Below, in pieces: positions 33,695-41,962 of a stretch of DNA of 64,000 nucleotides. The stretch's first letter is position 1, and each line of letters starts with the position of its first letter. Location of the stretch: the NCBI GenBank assembly GCA_965213645.1, contig CBDBZX010000002.1:434001-498000 (forward strand), written 5' to 3'. Both the position numbers and the translations under genes were made by a program. The notes under the pieces were generated by a model. That model ran no database searches. It saw only the letters and a list, made by a program, of their open reading frames with translations, and was not told where the DNA came from. The stretch comes from CBDBZX01 sp965213645 (GTDB lineage Bacteria > Deinococcota > Deinococci > Deinococcales > Trueperaceae).

Positions 33695-34308
33695 AACTGC
33701 TAAGATTACTCGCGTTGCTGCTCGCCTTATTGAGTTTAGACGGCGCATTAGCCCAGTCCGACTCAGATGTGCGTACAGAGGTGTCGCGCTCTAAACCGAG
33801 CGCTGAGCAGTTGCGCTCGCTGAGCGCTGAGACGTGGTCCGCTAAAGTCCACGGGCTCGAGCTGCGCTATCACCTCGTCAGTTTGGAAGGGTTTTCGTCG
33901 CTCGGCTACTTCGTCTTCGCTAAGGAAACGCAAACGTGTCATATCTACATCGACACGTGGCTCGCTCAACACGCCAGCCGAGCGGAGCACTTGGCCGTCG
34001 TTTTTCATGAGGTCGGTCACTGCGTTGACGCGACGAAGTTGCGCTTTAGCCACAACATGTTTGTGCGTGAAGGCTGCGCGTACGGCGCGTATTACTGCGC
34101 GCCCGCCGAGGGCTACGCCGAAGCGTGGCGCTACGCTTACACCGCGCGGTGCGGCCTCGACGCGGCGGCGATTGGGTATGAGCGCGTGCTGAACACGATC
34201 AGCTACGATGAAGGATACAGTGAAAACAAGCTGACAGGCTGCACGCTTCCTCTGGCTGAGGGCGTGGTGCCCCCTCTCTTTTCAGAGCAGCTTGCGCATA
34301 TACATTAG
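33691..34308 (+). CDS. Secreted HExxH metallopeptidase-like protein
   Basis: 205 residues with a cleavable signal peptide (MKLLRLLALLLALLSLDGALAQS, cleavage after ALA). The mature part has VVFHEVGHCVDAT around residues 107-119, an HExxH zinc-binding and catalytic motif, and PAEGYAEAWRYAYTARCG about 25 residues later, whose glutamates could supply the third zinc ligand as in gluzincin-type sites. Six cysteines (for example CHIYID, CVDAT, CAYGAYYCA, RCG, GCTL) suggest disulfides in an extracytoplasmic protein. Not assignable to a named family by eye. Coupled to the small membrane protein upstream by ATGA overlap. Confidence 0.65.
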   Translation: MKLLRLLALLLALLSLDGALAQSDSDVRTEVSRSKPSAEQLRSLSAETWSAKVHGLELRYHLVSLEGFSSLGYFVFAKETQTCHIYIDTWLAQHASRAEHLAVVFHEVGHCVDATKLRFSHNMFVREGCAYGAYYCAPAEGYAEAWRYAYTARCGLDAAAIGYERVLNTISYDEGYSENKLTGCTLPLAEGVVPPLFSEQLAHIH

Positions 34309-34523
34309 AGCGGCTGTTTGGGGTGGCTTGAACCACCTCCCAAAGCGCAATTCAAGGTGCAATCTCGCTGACCTCTCCGCGCAGCTATAGGCGTGAACGC
34401 CGCACTATGAATCAGCGTCGAGTTAGCAGAAGTCAAATTTTCCAGGTGCTAAAAAGGTCATGAGTTGAGCACCACGTAGTGCATAACGTCTATACAAGAT
34501 TTTTACACCTTGGTCTCTACAGC

Positions 34524-34826
34524 TTAGTTGAGAGCCTTAGCGTGTGGGGCCTTGCCGCGCTGCACATTTTTCACGGGAACGCTTTTTGCCGCGTTGCTGG
34601 TCAGGTAGAAGAGGTCGGCAAGCTCCATATTGATGTGCACGAGTTCTTTATCTTTGGGGTCGTGGCGTAGTCGCTCCTTGCATAAGCTGACCTTTTCAGC
34701 GATGCGCTCGCCTTCGTTCGCGCCGTAGCGCCGCCCCGGTAAGGGTGTCAAGCGGCCTTCTAGCCGCTGAATGAGATCACGGGCTGCGCCTCTATGTTGT
34801 TCTCTTTGGTGCTTCGAAAGTTTCAT
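34524..34826 (-). CDS. Hypothetical 100-residue charged protein
   Basis: Reverse-strand ORF: MKLSKHQREQHRGAARDLIQRLEGRLTPLPGRRYGANEGERIAEKVSLCKERLRHDPKDKELVHINMELADLFYL... It is basic, helical and soluble; no family recognised. A reasonable Shine-Dalgarno (ACGAGGTGTTCATAC before ATG) precedes the start at 34826. It stands alone between the secreted protein and the ISAs1-like remnant. The gap before it (34309-34523) contains a hairpin-like TTTGGGGTGG / CCACCTCCCAAA at about 34319-34345 and nothing else clear. Confidence 0.55.
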   Translation of the reverse strand: MKLSKHQREQHRGAARDLIQRLEGRLTPLPGRRYGANEGERIAEKVSLCKERLRHDPKDKELVHINMELADLFYLTSNAAKSVPVKNVQRGKAPHAKALN

Positions 34827-34959
34827 GTATGAACACCTCGTTAATCTTTATAGAGAGTTTATCATGAGGAGGTCTTGATAGGGAAGACCTTAGGCCACGC
34901 ACCAGGCTTTTATCACGAGCCTTGCGAAGAGGAGAGGGTAAAGAAAATGATGCGCAGTT

Positions 34960-36202
34960 ATGGAGACCACGCATCAAGGAAATGTACCAAACCCGCTGCC
35001 CTTCATTGTGAACGTACTCGATGAGCGAGATGAAGAGCGAACTCAGTATAGCTTCAAGATGCTTTTCGAGCTTGTACTGATGGCGATAAGTGCCAAGTCG
35101 GAGAATATCTTAGCCATCAGTCAATGGTTAGACGATCAGCAAGGATGCCTGTTCGCGCTAGGTTTCAGAGACCTTCAGGGACGGAAGTGACTTCCGTCAC
35201 AAGCGACGTTGTACCGTTTCTTCTGGGCTTTAGAAGAGCGCATTGCCGAGCTCGAGCATCAGTTGCAGCGCTGGTCGCTTGAGGTGCTCGAAGAGGTGCG
35301 AACACCAGGTGAGTTGGTCCGCATCGGCGTAGATGGTAAGCAGGTTAAAGGGTCTAAACGCCCCCGCCGAGGCGAGAAAGCGAGACAACTTCTGTCTTGT
35401 TTTGTGCACGAGGTAGGTCTCAGCTTGGGCCAGACGTCAGTCGAAGGTACAGAAGCAAAGACGGCGCAGCAGCTACTGGCTAGCTTCTCAGGACTCGGGC
35501 GCGTTCCTTGGCTCTTGACAGGCGACGCTGCTTTTGCCGAACGCCCCCTGGTAGAGACGATTCTTGAGCGGCGTGGCATGTACCTATTCGACCTCAAAGA
35601 CAACCTTGCTGACGTTAAAAGCAACGCCCAATGGACCTTCAGCTTGCCGTTTTGCGAGCAAGACAGCTATTTTGAGCACAGCGATACCCGCTACGCAGGG
35701 CACAGGGTGCGTAGCGGTGAACTCTGGGTTCGTGAACTTGAAACCCGTCCAGCACCGCCTGAACTGACCAATGACTTTCCTGCTGAACAGTTTGTCCGCT
35801 GTATCCGCACCGTCATCAGTAAAGCCACAGGTGAGATTCGCTTTCAAGAAACCGAGTATGCGCTGACGAGTGCCTGCTCTCCTGCCTCTGAGCTTTATAC
35901 CTGGTGGCGCGGTCAGAAGAGCCCTTAGCAGGGCGTATCATGCCGTTATTGAGCTACTGTACCTACGACCAGATGCTACCTGCTGCTAAGGGCTCCTTCG
36001 GCAGATAGAAAACTGTTCGCATCACAAACGAGATACTATCTGGCAAGAAGATGCTTGTCGTACGCGCAAAGCTGCCCAAGCGTTCGCCGCTTTGCGCAAT
36101 CTCCTACTCAGCCTTTTTCATCTCAAGGGTCATCGTCAAGTCCTCAGACATGCTAGACGCTACAACGCTCAGCCGCGACTCGCGCTTGAACTGCTTGGCT
36201 GA
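34960..36202 (+). pseudogene. ISAs1-family transposase, inactivated
   Basis: Three pieces of one DDE transposase. 34960-35190: N-terminal part (PNPLPFIVNVLDERDEERTQYSFKMLFELVLMAISAKSENILAISQWL) ending GRK-stop; the same frame continues LPSQATLYRFFWALEERIAELE, so the TGA is a nonsense mutation. 35209-35928: catalytic core with IGVDGKQVKGSKRP and LLTGDAAFAERPLVETI. After the inserted palindrome, in another frame, RQIENCSHHKRDTIWQEDACRTRKAAQAFAALRNLL completes the IEN...DxxWxED C-terminus to the TGA at 36200-36202. Not functional. Confidence 0.8.
35916..35999. repeat. 84-bp palindromic insertion in the ISAs1 transposase
   Basis: Outer inverted ends GAAGAGCCCTTAGCAG (35916-35931) and CTGCTAAGGGCTCCTTC (35983-35999), identical over the inner 13 bases with one extra base outside. 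Between them the right half reads, inverted, GCAGGTAGCATCTGGTC, which resembles the left end of the AGCAGGTAYACCCC repeat family. It interrupts the transposase just before the RQIEN motif and provides a premature TAG. Confidence 0.65.
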
Positions 36203-36229
36203 GGGTGATGATAAAAGCCTGGCGCGAAC

Positions 36230-36702
36230 AACCCCGAGTCACCACGTGAGCAGTAAGCAATAAAGCAGCCTGTAAACTACCTTTCTCCTTGTTTTGTTGG
36301 GGGAGAGGTACATTTACGCTCAGGGAATTTTGGAAACTCGTAAAATCACCCTCAAACTGCAGTTAGATAAGGGCTACCTCGGAAGGTGTTCGGGTCTAAT
36401 TTGCACTGCACCTGTGTCTTGTAAGCTGCACTATTTCCAAAAGCGTTGAGAAGCTCGAGGCTACAAATAGCGCCCAGCGTGACCCTTGCACGTGAAGTAC
36501 CTTTAACCAACTGTTAAACTTTTCATGATGCGAGTCGGTATAGTCTGAGGCATAAAACCCTCGAGCATCCGCTCAGAATCTGTCAACTTGGAAAGACTAA
36601 AAGCGTGCGCTTTAACCAAATTTGTACGACCCTAAGCTGCTCTATGCTCTTACCTTGTGGGCAAGAAGGGGTTGGCGCACACGTCCCCGTCAGGAGAACA
36701 TC
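36230..36702. promoter_or_regulatory. 473-bp gap upstream of lipoprotein gene; possible promoter
   Basis: No gene. About 160 bases before the lipoprotein start there is GTTAAACTTTTCATG... followed by TATAGT (36537-36542), a plausible sigma-70-like -35/-10 pair with roughly 18-19 bases between. The remaining sequence shows no strong repeat. The lipoprotein ribosome-binding site CAGGAG lies at 36691-36696. Confidence 0.3.
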
Positions 36703-37779
36703 ATGCATTTACGACGTCACTTTTCATTACTTCTATGTCTGCTGCTCGCCGCCTTTGTCACGAGTTGTGCTCAAGACGATGCGCTGCCAGCCGAGAGCGG
36801 ACGCTTAGAGCTGCGCAACCTCACTGCCACCGTAGACGGCACAACCCCGCCAGGTTTTTTTAACGACTGGCTGACGATGAGCCGCATCGCGACGATTCCT
36901 GAAGATCAACCGCAGTGGGACAACCTCGAGTTTCAGGATACAGCCACCTTACAGCTCGCAAACACGAGCCCCGAAGAACCGCTCCGTCTCACTGGCTTAT
37001 CACTCGTTCCTGGGGCTCCTTTCACGCTCCAGCGTCCGCAGCTTCCCTTGGAGATTGCGCCGGGGGACACGTTCGACCTAACCGTGACCTTCACCGAGGA
37101 GACGGGGGAAAAGGGGGTACGTCGGGGGAGTTTGAGCGTGGTCTCGAGCGGCGGCACTGCCGAGGTTCAGTTGGCGGGCGTCTTCATGGAGGTGCCCGAG
37201 GGGGACGACGAGGTCACGCTCCAACAGATTGTTGACGCCTTTGGCTACACCACCGACATCGGCGCAGATGAGAACGGCAGGCTTTCTGAAGTGCCCAGCG
37301 ACGCGCCCACAGGTGACGAGGTTCGCGCCAGCTTCTGGGAACGGGCTGACCTGAGCCGCCCGGTCTATGTGCGTCAACTCGCGGCCTATCACGGCTGCTG
37401 CGACGAGGAGAATTTCATTGAACTGAGAGCGCAAAGTGGTGACCTCATCGGTGAGTTCTTCCACGCTGAACGCTACGCGCAGTCCGTGTTACCTCTTTTT
37501 TCGGGTGAGACAGGCCCCGCCGAGATGACGTTGCAGCCCACCTCAGCCTTTGAAATCATCGTGGGTGCGCCCGGCGATAGCTACAGCACGAACACTGAAG
37601 GTAACTTAGGCGTGCGGCTCTGGCCCGTCAAGAACAGAACTGGCGAAATTGTTTCCAGCGCCTATATCATCGCTGAGGATTACGTCCAGAACGGTTGCGG
37701 CGAAGGCAGCGCCAACTGTGACTATCAGGACAATGTTTTTCTAATTACCAACGTTCAACCTGTAGAGCAACCTCAGTAA
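36703..37779 (+). CDS. Lipoprotein with ASH/Hydin-like domain
   Basis: 358-residue exported lipoprotein: MHLRRHFSLLLCLLLAAFVTSCAQDD has a signal peptide and lipobox FVTSC, Cys at residue 22. Residues about 85-170 (LQLANTSPEEPLRLTGLSLVPGAPFTLQ...ETGEKGVRRGSLSVVSSGGTAEVQLAGVFME) match the immunoglobulin-like ASH/choice-of-anchor type fold often seen after signal peptides. The C-terminal half (YGYTTDIG.., RPVYVRQLAAYHGCCDEEN, DYQDNVFLITNVQPVEQP) resembles lectin-like modules but I cannot name it. ATG at 36703 chosen: CAGGAG Shine-Dalgarno and immediate signal peptide; the open frame upstream to 36622 adds nothing sensible. Role unknown, cell surface. Confidence 0.7.
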   Translation: MHLRRHFSLLLCLLLAAFVTSCAQDDALPAESGRLELRNLTATVDGTTPPGFFNDWLTMSRIATIPEDQPQWDNLEFQDTATLQLANTSPEEPLRLTGLSLVPGAPFTLQRPQLPLEIAPGDTFDLTVTFTEETGEKGVRRGSLSVVSSGGTAEVQLAGVFMEVPEGDDEVTLQQIVDAFGYTTDIGADENGRLSEVPSDAPTGDEVRASFWERADLSRPVYVRQLAAYHGCCDEENFIELRAQSGDLIGEFFHAERYAQSVLPLFSGETGPAEMTLQPTSAFEIIVGAPGDSYSTNTEGNLGVRLWPVKNRTGEIVSSAYIIAEDYVQNGCGEGSANCDYQDNVFLITNVQPVEQPQ

Positions 37780-37820
37780 AAACAAGACCCCAATTAGTAA
37801 AAATAAATTTAAGGTGCAGG

Positions 37821-37845
37821 CGTCCTCTTACTCAGTAAGAGGACG
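37821..37845. terminator. Hairpin terminator between convergent genes
   Basis: CGTCCTCTTA (37821-37830) pairs perfectly with TAAGAGGACG (37836-37845) around CTCAG. It lies between the ends of the lipoprotein gene (37779) and the reverse-strand gene ending at 37848. There is no long T-run on either side, though the reverse strand has TTAAATTTATTTTT shortly after, so termination of the reverse transcript is more likely. Confidence 0.55.
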
Positions 37846-37847
37846 TC

Positions 37848-38273
37848 CTACTGTATGCATGACAAGTAGTGCGCCTGGTAGCGCGGTGAAAACGAGGCGC
37901 TCATCCTTTGCACTTCAAAGTGCGCGGCGTAGATTGGTTTGAGTACGCTGAGTAACGGCTCTAAGACTTCGGGCTCAGGCAGCGCTCCACAATCCTCTAA
38001 GTGCCGCTGTAGCCGTTCAACCTGCACGGCGTAAAAGACTTTCTGGGCCGTGCAGCGGCTCACACCTCGAACCGTTTCTAGTTCGCTTAGGGTGAGCGCC
38101 TCGAGCCTCAGCAAATCCTTATCCACAACATTCAGCAGCGTTCTGACCTCTTTCCTTGCTACGCTGAGCGCGTAGGCGAAGAGGTTGGCTAACCTTTCTG
38201 TCGCGATAAAGTCGCGGAGGCGTTCTAAGGGGTGGGGTGGACGACGGTAGAGACGGCGTCTGGAGGAGAGCAT
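37848..38273 (-). CDS. Hypothetical protein with helix-hairpin-helix-like segment
   Basis: 141-residue soluble, helical, basic protein. Residues 56-85 (LEALTLSELETVRGVSRCTAQKVFYAVQVERL) resemble a helix-hairpin-helix: L-x-E-L-x-x-V-x-G-V-x-x-x-x-A. That would allow non-specific DNA binding, but there is no catalytic domain and I cannot name a family. Lies just downstream of the sirtuin gene on the same strand (43-bp gap), so it may be the last gene of the CBS-protein/sirtuin operon. Start ATG at 38273 gives MLSSRRRLYRRPPHP. Confidence 0.55.
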   Translation of the reverse strand: MLSSRRRLYRRPPHPLERLRDFIATERLANLFAYALSVARKEVRTLLNVVDKDLLRLEALTLSELETVRGVSRCTAQKVFYAVQVERLQRHLEDCGALPEPEVLEPLLSVLKPIYAAHFEVQRMSASFSPRYQAHYLSCIQ

Positions 38274-38315
38274 CTTCTTACGCTAACCGGAGCGCGTGAG
38301 GTGTGTTTGGCAGGC

Positions 38316-39044
38316 TTATGAGTTTTTCTCGAGCAACCCCGTGAGTCCCTTTACGGCGTCCTCACGCACCGAGGCGTGCGCCAAGTGGCTTAAAGGCGTC
38401 TCCTGAGGGTTAACTTCAATCACATACGCCCCATTTTGCGCCGCCAAGCGCCCCAGGCTCGCGGCGGGCTCGACCACCGCCGACGTGCCGATAATTAGCG
38501 CGACTTCTGCGTCTTGAAAGGCGTCGATGGCACGCTGAAAGGGCGCGGCGGGCAGGGTTTCGCCAAACCAAACGACGTTGGGCCTAGCGCGAGCGCCGCA
38601 CTTAGAACAGTGCGGCGGCAGGGGAAAGTTAAGCGCGAGCGCGTCCAGGTGGCCGCACCGCTCACAGCGGCTCTTCGTCAGATTGCCGTGCAGCTCTTGA
38701 ACGTTCTCAGAGCGTGCGCGTTCGTGTAAGCCGTCCACATTTTGCGTCACCAGCGTGAAGTCGCTCGTTCTTGTTTCTAACGCCGCCAAGAGGTGATGCG
38801 CTTGGTTGGGCTCCGCGCTCATCACTTTGTGAAAACGCATGGCGTACCACTCCCACACGAGCTGAGGGTCTCTCGCGTAGGCTTGTGGCGTCGCTAAGTC
38901 CTGCGCCCGGTAGTTACGCCACAAGCCGCCCTTGTCCCGAAAGGTGGCGACGCCCGAGGCCGCGCTGATGCCTGCGCCCGTCAAAACAGCGATGCTGTCC
39001 GCTAAAAGGATGCGTTCACGCGCTTCGGGGTGTTCTCGAGTCAT
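38316..39044 (-). CDS. cobB: NAD-dependent protein deacylase, Sir2 family
   Basis: Removes acyl groups from lysines of cytoplasmic proteins with consumption of NAD+. The 242-residue protein has IAVLTGAGISAASGVATFRD (NAD site), VTQNVDGLHERA with the catalytic His in VQELHGNLTKS, the zinc ribbon CERCGHLDAL...HCSKCGARARPNVVWFGE and IGTSAVVEPAA. This is the bacterial class III/U type by length. Its ATG overlaps the stop of the upstream CBS-domain gene by four bases (ATGA). The pairing with Pta elsewhere in the window is suggestive only because acetyl phosphate drives lysine acetylation. Confidence 0.92.
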   Translation of the reverse strand: MTREHPEARERILLADSIAVLTGAGISAASGVATFRDKGGLWRNYRAQDLATPQAYARDPQLVWEWYAMRFHKVMSAEPNQAHHLLAALETRTSDFTLVTQNVDGLHERARSENVQELHGNLTKSRCERCGHLDALALNFPLPPHCSKCGARARPNVVWFGETLPAAPFQRAIDAFQDAEVALIIGTSAVVEPAASLGRLAAQNGAYVIEVNPQETPLSHLAHASVREDAVKGLTGLLEKNS

Positions 39045-40480
39045 CCGTTGGAGAGGTTCTCGCTCATCTCCGTCATATCGGCGGCCTCGACCTCTAAAGG
39101 TGAGGCAAAGGTGGAGATGATGCGCCGCTCATCGGCCTCTTCGACGATGAACTGGTAAGCGTCGAAGTCATAGGTCTCGCCGGGCTGCGGGATGTACCCG
39201 AAGCGGCTGATCAAAAAGCCCGCTAACGTATCGAATTCGCCGTCGTCTTCGAAGACCAAGTTGAGTTCCACGCCGACATCTTCTAGGTGCGCGGAGCCCT
39301 GAATGCGGTAGTGCCCCTCCTCCAAAGACAAGATCTCCTCGTCCTCTTCGGTGTCGGTCTCGTCGTAGATTTCGCCCGTGACCTCTTCGATGATGTCCTC
39401 TAGGGTGACTAGACCTGCCGTGCCGCCGAACTCGTCCACGACGATCGCCATGTGATTCTTGCGGGTGCGCATGTCTTTCAAGAGGTTCAAGATCGACAAG
39501 GTTTCCGGTACGTATTGCGGTGAGGTCATGATGTCGGACGCGCAGGTTGCGGCGAGTGCTTCGGGGCGGCCCAGATAAGCCAAGAGGTCGCGGGCGTAGA
39601 CTAAACCGCGCACGTTGTCGATGGTTTCGGCGTAGACGGGCAAGCGGCTGTAGCCGTGCTCGGTGACGAGCGCCAAGATGTCCGCTAGGGGCGCGTTTTC
39701 CGGCACGGCGATCATGTCCACTCGCGGCGTCATCACCTCGCGCACGACAGTCTCTTCTAGGTCAATGATGCCGCGAATCATCTCCTGCTCCTGCGCTTCG
39801 ATGACGCCCGACTCCTCGGCGCTCCTGAGCATCAAGCGGAGTTCGTTTTCGGTGATGAGAGGGCCTTCGACGGGCTCGAGCCGCAAAAGCCGCAGCACCG
39901 TATTCGCCAAAAAGGTAAAAAAGAGCCCCATCGGATAGAACACTACCGAGAGGTAGTAGACAGGCCGAATCACCCAGCGCGACATCGAGACCGCGTTGTG
40001 CACGGCGAACGACTTGGGTGTAATCTCGCCGAAGATCAGCACCAAGAGCGTCATCGCGCCCGTCGCGTAAGCGAGCGCTAGAGATTCGGCGGTGCCGAAC
40101 GACGCGGCGAGCCGGAGGGCAATCTGCGTAACGAGCGCAGTGGCGGCGATATTGACCAAATTGTTGCCGATGAGGAGCGTGGTAATGAAACGTGACCTAT
40201 CGCGCTCCAGAAGCGCGAAGACGCCGTTCGGGTCTTCGCCGTCCTCGCGAATCTGGCGAATCTTCCACTGCCCCACCGCTGTGAGCGCCGTCTCCGAGCC
40301 GGACATGAGCCCAGAGAGCGCCAGAAGCACGACGAGCAGCGCCACCTGCGAGCCAGACACACCCGTATCAGGCGCAGCGCCTTGGGCGAAAGCCGTGCAG
40401 AAAGTGAGGAGGAAGAGGAGGAAGATGGGCTTGTAAAGACGCGATCGCGTAGGCGAATCGTCTAGGGGGAGATCGCTCAT
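39041..40480 (-). CDS. DUF21/CNNM-type transporter with CBS pair and CorC_HlyC domain
   Basis: 479-residue membrane protein of the HlyC/CorC/CNNM class, implicated in Mg2+/Co2+ homeostasis. From the N-terminus: signal-like helix (SRLYKPIFLLFLLTFCTAFAQG), the DUF21 membrane domain (LSGLMSGSETALTAVGQWKIRQ..., RFITTLLIGNNLVNIAATALVTQIAL), two CBS domains (VMTPRVDMIAVPENAPLADILALVTEHGYSRLPVY and the following DIMTSPQYVPETLSILNLLKDMRTRKNHMAIVVDEFGGTAGLVTLEDIIEEVTGEI), and the C-terminal CorC_HlyC domain. ATG at 40480 chosen; upstream codons to 40615 fall in a repeat. First gene of an operon with the sirtuin. Confidence 0.9.
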   Translation of the reverse strand: MSDLPLDDSPTRSRLYKPIFLLFLLTFCTAFAQGAAPDTGVSGSQVALLVVLLALSGLMSGSETALTAVGQWKIRQIREDGEDPNGVFALLERDRSRFITTLLIGNNLVNIAATALVTQIALRLAASFGTAESLALAYATGAMTLLVLIFGEITPKSFAVHNAVSMSRWVIRPVYYLSVVFYPMGLFFTFLANTVLRLLRLEPVEGPLITENELRLMLRSAEESGVIEAQEQEMIRGIIDLEETVVREVMTPRVDMIAVPENAPLADILALVTEHGYSRLPVYAETIDNVRGLVYARDLLAYLGRPEALAATCASDIMTSPQYVPETLSILNLLKDMRTRKNHMAIVVDEFGGTAGLVTLEDIIEEVTGEIYDETDTEEDEEILSLEEGHYRIQGSAHLEDVGVELNLVFEDDGEFDTLAGFLISRFGYIPQPGETYDFDAYQFIVEEADERRIISTFASPLEVEAADMTEMSENLSNG

Positions 40481-40546
40481 TCTTATGCGGAGTGTAGCAC
40501 AGCTCAGGGGTGAAGAGCGTAGTGGGTTACGTTTTTGGCTACTTCC

Positions 40547-40822
40547 AGCAGGTATACCCCTAGAGGCGGGGCTCTGGCTAGCGGGAGCGTTTGCTTCGCA
40601 AGACTTCGTAACCACGCGTTACGAAGTTTTCGCCATTGCGAAACGCACTATAGTCATCTGGTTTGAAACACTCTCACTATCCAAAGTGGCGTTGCTAAGC
40701 AGCAAACTTGCGCCCCCTTTCGGGGATGAACGATAACTAGCACGTACGTTTGGTGATGAGATTCCGTTAGCGCTACGAGCTGAAATTTGCGTCACTTTAT
40801 CTCAGTATGTCGTGAAACTGCT
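40547..40822. repeat. Interspersed repeat, AGCAGGTAYACCCC family, copy B (longest)
   Basis: Begins AGCAGGTATACCCCTAGAGG (40547), carries ACTATAGTCATCTGGTTTG near 40649, AACACTCTCACTATCC, CTAGCACGTACGTTTGGTGATGAGAT near 40737 and ends CTCAGTATGTCGTGAAACTGCT (40801-40822). About 80 bp of extra sequence between the first two blocks (with GCGTTTGCTTCGCAAGACTTCG / GTTACGAAGTTTTCGCCATTGCGAAACGC, internally inverted) makes it longer than copy C. Fills the gap between the divergent CBS and CheB genes. Confidence 0.75.
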
Positions 40823-40897
40823 TCCCAGCGGATGAAGAGGCCCGAAAATGAAGCGTCTCGCCCCTTTGTCCACTCCCCTGCTCCCTATAATCAAACT

Positions 40898-41902
40898 ATG
40901 AATTACCGCAACGTCATCGTTATGGGTGCGTCGATGGGTGGGACCGAGGCGCTATCGTCTCTACTCAGCCGTCTGCCCGAAGACCTTCCCGCTGGGCTGT
41001 GCATCGTGCAGCACACGTCGTCCAGTGCGCTGGGCGCTCTGGCGGAGGTGTTGGGCCGCCGCTGCCCCCTGCCTGTAGCGAACGCGCAAGACGGCGAGCC
41101 GTTCGTGCTCGGTCGGGTCTACGTCGCGCCTCCCGACCGCCACCTGCTCGTCAAGCAGGGGACGCTCCGCGTCGCGAGAGGTCCCCGTGAGAACCGCGTG
41201 CGCCCGGCACTCGACCCGCTCTTCCGTTCAGCGGCGGTGGCCTACGGGTCCAGAGTGGTTGGCGTCGTCCTGACGGGCCTTCAGAACGACGGTAGCGCCG
41301 GTCTTGCGGCTATTAAACGGTGTGGCGGGCTGAGCGTCGTTCAAGACCCCGAGGACGCCGACTTCCCAGAGATGCCGCGCAACGCGCTCCACGCGGTTCA
41401 AAACGTGGGTGGGCTCGACTACTGCGCGACCCTGGAGAGGTTGCCTAAGCTGTTAAGTCAACTCGTGCGAGAGGAGGTAACGGCGGACCCGAGCCCCCCG
41501 CACGACATCGTGCTCGAGGTGGACATCGCCGAACGTGTCATGAGTGATATCCCTAAGCAAAAAATGTTGGGTCAGCCCGCCGCGTTTGGCTGCCCCGAGT
41601 GCGGCGGGCCGCTGTGGGAAGTGGACGACCCGGCCTTGAAGCGCTACCGCTGTCACGTCGGGCACGCCTATACTGCCACGGCCCTGCTCGCCGACCAGTC
41701 AGACGCCACCGAAAAGGCGCTCTGGATTGCGCTGCGTACGCTCGAGGAGCGAGCCAACATGCTGCGAGTGATGGCCGAGGACGAGCAGGCACGCGGGCGA
41801 GAGCGCACGACCTCGCAGTTTAGAGCGCGTGCAGAAGAAGCCGAGCAAGACGCGCAGAGCGTGCGGCATCTCCTCTTAGGTTCAGTGAGGGACGCGGCTT
41901 AA
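40898..41902 (+). CDS. cheB: Stand-alone CheB-type methylesterase with C-terminal Cys-rich domain
   Basis: 334 residues. The CheB methylesterase domain (about 1-185) has the Ser of VMGASMGGTEALSSLL, His of CIVQHTSSSALGALAEVL and the Asp of VVLTGLQNDGSAGL. There is no receiver domain. The C-terminal part has FGCPECGGPLWEVDDP...YRCHVGHAYTATALL, a zinc-ribbon-like Cys2/Cys-His pattern, and a coiled-coil tail. This receiver-less architecture is common among CheB homologues outside chemotaxis clusters; no cheA, cheR or methyl-accepting genes are near. ATG at 40898 follows CTATAATCAAACT and gives the canonical start. Substrate uncertain: glutamate methyl esters or an amidated residue. Confidence 0.82.
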   Translation: MNYRNVIVMGASMGGTEALSSLLSRLPEDLPAGLCIVQHTSSSALGALAEVLGRRCPLPVANAQDGEPFVLGRVYVAPPDRHLLVKQGTLRVARGPRENRVRPALDPLFRSAAVAYGSRVVGVVLTGLQNDGSAGLAAIKRCGGLSVVQDPEDADFPEMPRNALHAVQNVGGLDYCATLERLPKLLSQLVREEVTADPSPPHDIVLEVDIAERVMSDIPKQKMLGQPAAFGCPECGGPLWEVDDPALKRYRCHVGHAYTATALLADQSDATEKALWIALRTLEERANMLRVMAEDEQARGRERTTSQFRARAEEAEQDAQSVRHLLLGSVRDAA

Positions 41903-41962
41903 CTATTTAGCACGTGTTACGCTCTCAGAGGTCGCGCATGAGCGATTTGCGGGAGGTTCGCT

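Larger units (their letters stand above)
34895..36229 (+). mobile_element. Degraded ISAs1-like insertion sequence
   Basis: Inverted ends CGCACCAGGCTTTTATCA at 34898-34915 and TGATAAAAGCCTGGCGCG at 36209-36226 (17 of 18 pairing) flank a broken transposase of the ISAs1 (DDE, H-repeat-associated) type. The interior is doubly damaged: a TGA in frame at 35188-35190 and an 84-bp palindromic insertion at 35916-35999. No target-site duplication can be seen. Removing the internal insertion leaves about 1.25 kb, the normal ISAs1 size. Confidence 0.75.
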
